Assembly: GCA_905221605.1 (NCBI GenBank)
Contig: CAJNDS010002602.1
Location: forward strand, 1-64,000
DNA: 64,000 nt
Direction of reading: 5' to 3'
Source: Symbiodinium natans
Taxonomy: Eukaryota > Sar > Dinophyceae > Suessiales > Symbiodiniaceae
Below the pieces are notes generated by a model. It was given only the letters and a program-made list of their open reading frames with translations, had not been told where the DNA came from and searched no databases. This document shows, in pieces, positions 12,971-22,500 of the stretch; within the stretch, counting starts at the first letter, position 1, and every line of letters begins with the position of its first letter. The translations under genes and the position numbers were made by a program.

Positions 12971-14346
12971 AGGGTGAATTTTACGTCTGCACGCTGCGAG
13001 GCGTAGCCACCCGAAGGGGCTGTGGGTTCAAGTGAAACAAAAGCTTACTAAAACTGTGGGGTGAAACTGCCGGTAGTTCCCCCTCTCATTCCTTGTCCTC
13101 GGTTTTGACGTACCGCTACCCTCAACCGAAGTGAGGCCGGAATGTCGTTTTGACCAAGTCGTTGCCATTGGCTTGAAGACTTTGGCCAAGGCAAATTGCC
13201 TGTATGCTTGCACATTCTCTGTGTTGTCTATTCGGGAGGTGATCCATGCCCTCGTTCGTGGAGGCCGCTATCCCTCAACCGAATGGAGGTCAATTCCTGT
13301 AGACCCAGATGCTCGTTCTACGAGTCTCATTGCATGTCCTGAGTGCTTCCATCCACACCCCTCAACCGTAGTGAGGCCGGACATGTCTTCACACCAGGTC
13401 ATGGCCCGAGGCTTCATGGACTCTGGTTACGGTGGCTGCCTCTTGCATGCACAGGGCATACTTCCTGTGGCTTTTGCCGGGAGGTGATCCATGCCCTCCG
13501 ATTCTCAGAGGCCGCTATCCCTCTACCAGCGGGGTGGTCAATCCCCATAGACCGTTCCATATTGATTGAGGCCCAATTCTGCACTTTCTCGTCATCTCAC
13601 CTTGACGGATCCATGCCCTCGATTCACACATCTCCAACACGAGCCAAGCAGGAGGAACAGGTGAAGTACCTGCCCAAACATACCCCTTTTTAGGCTGGAG
13701 GACGCTAAGCGACCGAAATCGCCGCTACGCACCGGTGACCCCACGCCACACACCTTCAACAGGTGGCCGGTACAGGCGCCTGACAGGGGGCCGGGCAAGG
13801 TGCCGACTACCAGGTCAAACCCACCCTGCCTGTGAGGATATTATGTACGAGGCCGCTATCCATTGTGAGACTTGACATTCTCCAATCCAGCCGTAGCCAT
13901 TGTTCCAAAGACAGTCGGCTGGCTCTCTTGTTTGCCACCAAAACTCCATACTCTCACTTGGGAGTCGATTACCCTCAACCGAAGTGAGGCCCACTCTGCG
14001 ACCACGGGTTAGCTGCATGCTTGGTCCTTGTGGGCATTTCTGAAAGCAGTGACAACGAATCCTCCACGGAGTACGTCCCGGCTAATCCAGGGTTCTCAGC
14101 AGCTCCGGTGTTCTCGCACTTACTAACCGTGCCTTGCTGTTCTCCCCAGAATCGCCCTGGCTTTCTCGCACTTACTTACCAGTCGACGTATTCCTCACCA
14201 CAAAGTTCACTGCCATTGGGACTCGAGGCTTCTCCAGTCAATGCTGGTACCTGCCCTTTGCTGGCCTCCATGCCTGGCCAGTGTCCCTCATCCATATTCT
14301 GGAGTTTGCTCTTTATAGCTCACATTCCCTCAGACCAAAGTCGAGG
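12971..14346. repeat. Satellite unit B3 (3' truncated)
   Basis: Type-B unit that breaks off at ...CAGACCAAAGTCGAGG, about 340 bp earlier than B2. The next AGGTGAATTTT header is joined there. The break lies inside one of the short GAGGCC hairpin motifs. Confidence 0.9.
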
Positions 14347-14383
14347 AGGTGAATTTTTCGTCTGCACGCTGCGAGGCGTAGCC
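14347..14383. repeat. Orphan 37-bp header duplication
   Basis: A solitary extra copy of the unit header (AGGTGAATTTTTCGTCTGC to GCGAGGCGTAGCC), followed at once by a second header at 14384. It shows that the header can be joined to its own 3' part, as well as to unit ends. Confidence 0.85.
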
Positions 14384-16511
14384 AGGTGAATTTTCGTCTG
14401 CACGCTGCGAGGCGTAGCCACCCGAAGGGGCCGTTGGTCAAGGTGAAACTAAACTAAAAATTACCTCGCTTGAGGTGTTGCGTTCTCAGCTAGGCCCTCT
14501 CTCAGCTGCAACCCTCAGCACTCGCGAGGCCGAACTTTGCCTTCCGCATGCATTGCTGTTGAGGCACTTGTTGTGGCATCAGCCTCCGTAAGTTTGGCAA
14601 TCCCCACTCAGCACTGGATGTTCTGTTCGAGGCATATTTCCTCAGCGCATGCGAGGCCGCAAAGTGAAACACGTGAGGTATGAAAAACTGCTACTCCAGG
14701 TTCGTCCGCAGCTCCGGCTTTCTCGCACTTACTAACCGTGCCTTGCAGCCTCCCCCAAAGTAGCGTCACCCTGGCTTTCTCGCTCTTACTCACCAGTTGA
14801 CCAATAATGCATCTCACGCGGTTGCTTCATGGTAAAACTGCAGCTCGAGGTCCCGGCGTTCTCGCTCTTACTAACCCGGACCGACACTGCAGAGAAGCAT
14901 TGACTGTTGTTCCCTCAGCGGAGGCGAGGCCGAACAACCATTCCGCTGCATCAGCGCAGCCAGGCCCTCAGCTCCTCACTGAGCCAGGGCTCTCTTTAGA
15001 CAGAGTTCCCCTGCTGGCAAGCCCTCTATCTCTTTGTGACCCCCGCGGTGCCACGTATAAGCAGCTGCACCGCGTGTCTTAGGACCACAGTTTTCATTCG
15101 GATTTGTTGTTGTAGGCCTTCCAGTGCTTGAGGCCGAATCCAAACACCACATCTCACGTCACAAGGCTGGCAATTTGGCTCCAACATCTGAAGATAGTAA
15201 CACATACTCTGCGTGGCGTCCGCGTGAGCTAGCCTGTCCTTTCTTTAGGAGTTCGGCTCCTTTCATCGCTTGTCTTACCACAGGTCTCTTTCGGTGGCCC
15301 GTACTCAGCAGCCAGCACATGTACCATCCTCAGACGCCAGAGCCGCCTTGCCCCAGCAAGTGCCCATACAAACCACTCACCAGATAGTGAGAGCCAACAT
15401 CTTCAAACAACCTCCAGCGGCCGTGCCGCGAGGACCTAAACATCTGCAAGGTTCCGCCTTGTCTGTGTGCACGGACAGACCCCAGCCCTTGCAGGAGACG
15501 TGGATGTAAACAAAAGCAGGCCTGCCATGTCCAGCAGGCTGATTACCATTGGTTGCCTTCAGATGGGAAAAGCGCGAAGATCGGGTAACCTCCATCTGAA
15601 TCCTTTCCGGCCAATACCAACCCTTACAAACCCTCAGCACGGAGCGAGGCCGAAGGAGGCTTCTTGGACTATTGGTTTTCCGGGGAGCAGCCACCACCAG
15701 CTGCTCTCAACTTGCACTGCGCCGCACCACAGTCCTACTGCAAGTTCCTTGGCAACGGTTTCTCAGTAGCACCAGTCAATGAGCTTTACGACACTGATGC
15801 CTCTGGTTATTTATGTCCAGGCAGATCCACCAGGGTTGGGCCAAATCTTTTCTACCTGATTCTACCTGCGAAGAAAATCCTGTTGTGCTCAGCTTGCAGA
15901 TCCCCGAAAACCTGCAAGCTTGGGCTCGAGCACACCGCAATTGTTCGGGACACTCCTGTCGCCACTGCAAGGATGCCTCTTGCAGTGCGACGTTGGCCTG
16001 CACTGTCTGCAGCGTGCCTGGCCGTTTCCCCCCGTGTTTCGGTCTCACCTTCGGTTTCCACACAAGTGAGCGAGGAACCCAAACTCACCTTCAGCACAGC
16101 CCTCAATCCAAATGAGGGTCGGTGGGTTTTGCTCACCCAGAGACAGCAGGAATCTCTGGTGAGCAACAGGCTTGCGTCACCCCTCAAGCAATGCGAGGCT
16201 GCAACTCTCACTGTGACCCAGAGCAGACTGTAGGCCACAAGGTTCCCTCAGCAACGCGAGGACGAAAAGCTTCCCTCTAGCGAAGCGAGGCCGAAAACTG
16301 TGCACTCACGCCCTTCGTCGACGGCAGCAGTTGGCGGGCCGCCGCTCTATGACAGCTTAGCCGGTCAGCCGGCCTACGAGCAAACACAGTTTTGCCAGGC
16401 CTCAAAACGGGACCTACCCTTAGTTACAAGCCCCAGGGCCAGCCACAACGGCACTAAAGACGCTCTCTACCTGAGCACCCCACCGGGGTTGAGCCGAAAC
16501 CTTGAGCCACC
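14384..16511. repeat. Satellite unit A6
   Basis: Last type-A unit, about 2.13 kb. The expected next header starts (CAGGTGAATTTTCAC at 16511-16525) but the satellite stops there and retroelement sequence begins. The same 17-base string, with one extra T, occurs at the far side of the element at 24523. Confidence 0.92.
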
Positions 16512-16562
16512 AGGTGAATTTTCACACCCCCTCATGCACAGATGGTCCTGGGGTAGTTCCTG

Positions 16563-19500
16563 TCAGTCCTGTCTTTCCTCCTGCTTCAGGATCTTCTTTC
16601 CAATCCTGACAAGAGCCTTTCCAAGCTCTTCCGGGTAGGTCCCAGAGTCCTTCAGAGACGCACTCTTCGAGTGTTCGTGGTTTCCTGCGCAAACGTACGA
16701 AGACAGTTTCCAACCGCAGGCAGCACTACTAGCAGCGAGCCACCATCTCTTCCAAGTCTTCTCTCTCTTCTCGAAGCAGCACCTATCTACTAGACATCCT
16801 TGCGTCAGACCAAGGCCTTTAGAGACTTCTAGAAATACCGTTTCCTTCCACAAAGAGGACCTCCCAGGCCATTCGTGGGTTAACAGCAAACCCTCGTTCG
16901 AGGTATAGGGGCCGAAAAGCTTCCCTATCAGTCTCCAGTAACTCTTGTGGGTCTTTATCGTCTTCCGACAAAGTTCCAGACCTCGTCGCTTGCGAAAACG
17001 TAGGTACCTCAAGGGGCAGCCTGAGCTGCAAAGCGTAGACAAAGGTGCAAAGACACGGACCTTTCCCTGTTTCAGGACTCTTAAGACCTCTTTCAGGGCA
17101 AGAAAGATGTTCCTACTCAGAAGATTGACTTCCCGAGTCACTCCGAAGTAAGCTATGCCTCTCTCTAGAGCACAAGCACTCGCTAAAGGAACAGTGTCGC
17201 TCGTCGTTCTGGAGCTGGGAACCTCCAGCGGAGAGGACCTTACTGCGTTCGAAGATACTTCCTCAGTGATATTGGGCTCATTTCTTACTTCTTTGACGCT
17301 TTCTTTGGATATCGAAGACCACGATTCTGGCTCGATAATGAGAGCAGCGTCCTCACAAAGACTGACCAAATTCTCCAAAGTTGGAGACTTCGTTAGAGCA
17401 TCTGCGGGGTTGCGTTTCCCCGGTATATACCCCAGCGTCAATCTTTCCTCGGCGACTAGTTGTTGGAGAAAAACAGCTCTCAACTCTATGTGCGCTATAG
17501 ACAGGTAGAGGAGTTTGGGATCTAACAGCCCACCAGAGGTCTCTGACGCGGCTTGTTGGGGAACCTGACAACAACTTCTACTCCCTCCAAACTTAAGCTC
17601 AAAGGAAGACGCCGCTTGGTTGCTCACAGCGCGGCAGTCAGGTCCTTCACCTAACTTCTGAAGATAATGATCCGTCAACCAGTCTATTTCCATGTCCTCC
17701 ATGTCGGGCTCCGGAAGGTCACCTCCGGCTACCCCCTCATGACCCTCAGAGCCCAGTTCCGTGGGCTCGTAGTCCTGGACATATTCCGGGATCATTTCTT
17801 CGTCCTCTGGGGCTTCTATTTCCTCTTCTCGTGGAACAATGGGTTCCGCAGGCGGTTCAAACAGCACAGGCTTTTCGGGGTCCTGCGTATCAAGCACAAG
17901 AGGATTAGCTTTAGCGAACAGCTCCAACGTCGGACTGTCGTACGTGGGTCCGTCCCGTTTAAAGATCCCACAACACTCTGGAAAGACCTCAATCTCTCCA
18001 TCTCCTCCAATGACAGTTCCATATACACCTCCACCTCTAGGATGGACGGGGCCCAGATAGATCACTCGAACCGTCTTGGCTCCCCGGAACTTTTCTAGAT
18101 GTCGTTTGGAACTGCCAACTTTGGCCTGCGCAGAACAGCCGAAGGGAAGCGTCCTAGTCCTTTGGACTATCTCCTCGTGCAACCTGTCTACTGCTGTGGT
18201 ACTATTGTTGCTGTCAAGGTTCCACAAGTTGAAACTGTGTGCAGCGTACAGCAAACAAGTCTGCCACAACATTCCACCTAAAGGTAACTGCCAAGCAGCG
18301 CTACCTTCTTCAGCAGGTCGTCGACGCTTTATCTCCGCCTCTAGGTCGAGCCATATCGACCAAAATCCCTGCTTCATCGCAGAGACCTGTCTTTCCACAG
18401 CACCTTTAGACTGCGGACGGTATCCTGGCACAACATCTACAATCGTAGGGTTCTCGCGCCTCTGCGCCGCGACCCTCTCGCACATGGATATCAGACCCTG
18501 TTCGTTATCGCACCGAAACCTTAAAGTCTTTTGGTGCAATCCAATTTCGCGGATAAACCGGTCGATATTGAGTAACAAGTTCGGGTCATGTAGTTCCATG
18601 GCGGGGATAGACATTGAGTACCGGGACGCCCCATGTACAAGAAGAAGAACCCTCAGGTTCCCAAAGTAAAAGAAATCGACTCCAATGGTCTGATTCTCCT
18701 CATGTAGCTGCCGCTTCAGTCTCCTGGCCGGGACTTTGCCTTTTCTAGAGCCGCAGCTTTCGCACTTCACCTCATAGGGAAAATGACTTCTGGAGCGATG
18801 TACCTGGAGGGCATGGCTTCGCAACGGAAGCCTTTCTTCAATCTCCGCTCCTTGTGGAATTGGGGTTTCAGGAGGTTGTTCCGGGTTTTGTGGGGAACAA
18901 TTCGGTTGGTTCAAAGAGAATGACGGTTCACCATCATCACGATCCAAGATCAAGGGATCAGAGCATGTGCCACTTCTTGGAAGGAGCAGCCCTCTGAGCA
19001 TCCGCAGATGCCCAGTCACTGGCTGCTTTAAGCCTCCTTCCGGCACTTTCTCATCATTTCCCTTCAACAACAAGCATGCCACATCAAGACAACATGCCAA
19101 AACATGCCAAACATGCCACACATGCCGCAAACAAGCCAACAACTTTAAGGTTTTGGGCTTTCCCTTAGTTGGGGCTTTTGGGCTTTTTCTACCAACCAAC
19201 AAGATTCGTTCTACGCAAACACGCTTGAAGCATTTTCGGGTGCGAATACGAATCCAACATCCTCCTTTTCGGGGCTTTATTCTACTCATCTCAGGTGCTC
19301 TCTTGGAGCCTCTCTGACAAATCTTTTCGAGCAATTTCCAAATACCCGAAACACCGACCCCAACCAAGGCACTGAAGATCAGGATGATGAACACCATCGC
19401 GACGTTGATGACTAATCCTGGAATTTTAGCGGACCGCCTGGCGTGAAGGTGGAAAGGGGTTCTTTCTACTCGGGGCTTTGAACCTCCAATTTCTCTTAGG

Positions 19501-22500
19501 GGTCCTACCACTAGATGCCTTTTAACTTCTGGGGCCTCTAGGCTCAGGTTTCCAAGCCAAAATGTTTCCATGCCACAGCAAGTCAAGCATGCCAAGCTCA
19601 AGCTCAAGCAACAACATGTCACTGTTTCATGCCAACAACAAACACCTACTTGCTCATGTCTCCGAGCCGGTTCTCTTTTTGCTTGTCGGGGCGCAAAACG
19701 ACGGTGCGGCGCAACGGAAGAACATTTCCACATTTTCGCTTTTAGCGAAGGGCGGCCTCGGCCTCGTTTATCGCGGCCCTTGCCTCGCTGACTACATCCG
19801 AGTGCCGCAGACTTCGTGGGCTTCTCGAACGACCGCGATCCGATACCTCCGTGGGCACAGGTGACATTGGCGACGGCGATTCCAAAAGCCTCCAGGCCTC
19901 GAAGTTGCTTTCTCCAGACACCGACGCCGGAGGGCGTGGGGGAAGCCGGAAAGCTGGGATTGGCGGAGGCGTAGGAATTGCCAACGGTGGAACCGATGGA
20001 GGCTCCGGAGTTCCAACCGGCTCCCCCGGCACAATGTGGAGGTTCCAATAGTCGGCCCCCGTGATTTCCCGGGGCTCCGATGGCTTTCCCCGAAGATCGT
20101 TGAGGATACTCCGTCCCATCCATCCCAGGTCCTCGTACGACTTGCTCAGGACCACCAAACCACCTGAGGAGGACGACTCTGAGTCGCTCCCACCATCCGG
20201 GGGTCGGGCTGCCGCCTTGGAGCGGGCAGCTTTTGTCGACGCCCGATACTCCTCCAGAAAGCAATGCTCCTTGGCCTCGTTCTTTATCACATTCCCAATA
20301 ACTTCCCAGACGCACCTCTGGATCCACATCGGAGTGTTTTCCGACGTCACCCTTTCCGCATGGCCAATGTCGTACTTCTCGTTGTACTCCTGGTACAGGT
20401 TCACCAACCCAAGGAGGTACAGGGCAAAGGTGTGGCCCTGCTGAAGGTGGTACGACATAGGGAGCAGCTTGGGGTGAACGGACTTGTTCGAGGTCAAGGA
20501 CTCTTGAAGTTGATCCACAACAATGGTAATGACCTTCAAGCTGCACCCAAAATCCACGGCCGACGCAGCCTGGGTAAGTTGGGAAAGGATATGCTCGTGG
20601 GAGTTCTCCAACTCGGTGGTCATACATCCCACCGATGCCATCTTGATCGGGCGTTCGGGGTGTTCCAAAGGAGGTTCGCAAAGCAACCACCTGAGCTCTT
20701 GTTCCTTCTGAGGGAGACAACCATGAGCCCAGGGAACATCCTCGGTGGATCCATAAGGACAGAAGACGACTTCTCCATCTTCCAAAGGAAGGGCAGGCAC
20801 GGCACTTCCCACCACCATTGCCTCCAAGTACCCCGGAACCGTCATAGCCTTGCTCAAAAGATTCAAAGGCTCGCCAATCAAATCCCTGCACAAGGGAATG
20901 GGCTGCTGCTCCTTTTTGTGCCACCAATAGGTCCAGCTTTGGCCCTGTTCGGCATACAGCTCTTCTTGTCGCCGCACAAAAGTGCGCACTCGAGAGTGGC
21001 TGGCCCAATCGCCCCAAGAGTCCTCCTCCATATCGTAACTCTTGGTCGAAATCAAAGGAAATTCCCTCTCCATCGAGGGCAACATTCGAGAGCGGGCCGC
21101 CAGAGCAATTGACATACGTATGCCTTCTTTGCCCTCTCCATGGCGCTGCTCTTCTTCGGCAGCTTCCATCCTGGCCCTTTCTCCCTCCTCGATCGCTTCT
21201 TGTTCTAGCCTTTCGGCTTCTGCAAGACCATGGTAAAACTCCGGTGTCGGTGACCGAGCCGGCGTAGGAGAGCGCGCAAAATGTTGAGGAGCGTCGTCCC
21301 TCGAGGCAGCACGCGCCCCCATGATTTCTACCAAAAGACAATTGGGACAGTCCAAAATACTGTTCGGCCAAAGCTTGCTCCATGCGTTCAAAATCAACAA
21401 GTGCAAAACACCATGCCGAAAAACATGCCGCACCACATGCCAATAAACATGCCACAAAACATGCCAATAAACATGCCACCAAACATGCCAAGGGCCTTTC
21501 AACAGGCTTCCTAATGAGTTGAGGGGTTCGTTTGGGCTGTTCTTTGTGCACTTCTTTGGGCATTTCGGGCAATTTAAGGGTGTTCTCGAGCACTTTCGGG
21601 GTGTGTTCGGTGCATTCTTGAGGCACTTTAGGGACCACTTTCGGGGATACTTCGGCTCTAAGCCCTCGCAACAAGAAAGCAAACGGAGTCTCAAGCAAAG
21701 CATGCCGGCAATCACCGCTCTCTCTTCCTTGAGGCTTCTCGACTTCTTCCGCCTTCTTTCCTCCAGTCGTCGCTTTCTTGAGGATGCTCGGTCCTGGCTG
21801 TGGCTTAACAACAGTGTCCTGCAGGCAGGTCATCGCGTCTATTTCCATGTCCGAGCCCGAAGGCTGGCGCGGAGAACTACCTTTCCCCGCTTTCTGGCGG
21901 CGACCCCCGCTCAAAGCCCACCAAGCCCGATTAGCGGATACGAGTTTCACGTTGCGTTTGCCTTTGTACAACCTAGACCCGGTTTTGTAGAGATACGTTC
22001 TCCACCCTTTCTCCACCGCCGCCCAGGGACTAATGGCATTAAACGTAACTTCCGCAACGAGAACCTCCGTCAAGAGAAGGCTACAATTACCGAAAACGAC
22101 CTCCAAGTCGACGACGTCCGACACGGGAATCTTCCCCCCTGAAGCGTTGTACAGAGTGACCTCTCTCTCATGACTCTTGACCACCCTGAATCCGCTGAGG
22201 TGTTCCGACGAAACCACATGACACGTGGCTCCAGAATCTACTAACCAGACGTCTCTCGGTTCTAGCTGGAAGCTGGCGCAGATGCGCTCTACATCCCCTG
22301 CATTCAAAGAATTGCTAACAGGTCCCAAACGTTGTTTGTCGAGTGAAAAACCTACCCTACGCTCATGCGACTCAGAAAGGCTCAGTTCAGGACTTCGTTG
22401 GGCAAAGCGCATCGCCACCACACTCTGGGTAGGCACGGCTTCCGCCTCGGACTCTGGTTCTCCCATAGCCCGGGCGCGGTTCTTCTTGTTCTTGCCCTTG

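Noticed and set aside
1-16511. CRISPR array or rRNA/5S/spliced-leader gene cluster in the tandem repeat
   Set aside because: Units are about 2 kb with no regular short repeat-spacer layout, and I found no 5S or complete spliced-leader sequence, only an 11-base partial match.
20264-21112. Plus-strand frames of 282 and 207 codons inside the retroelement
   Set aside because: They lie antisense to the Gag/accessory reading frames and have no motif; the minus strand carries the recognisable domains.
21300-21322. MGARAAS start as a sign of a lentivirus-type Gag
   Set aside because: Only a few residues agree and nothing downstream resembles matrix or capsid. It is a coincidence in an unrelated protein.
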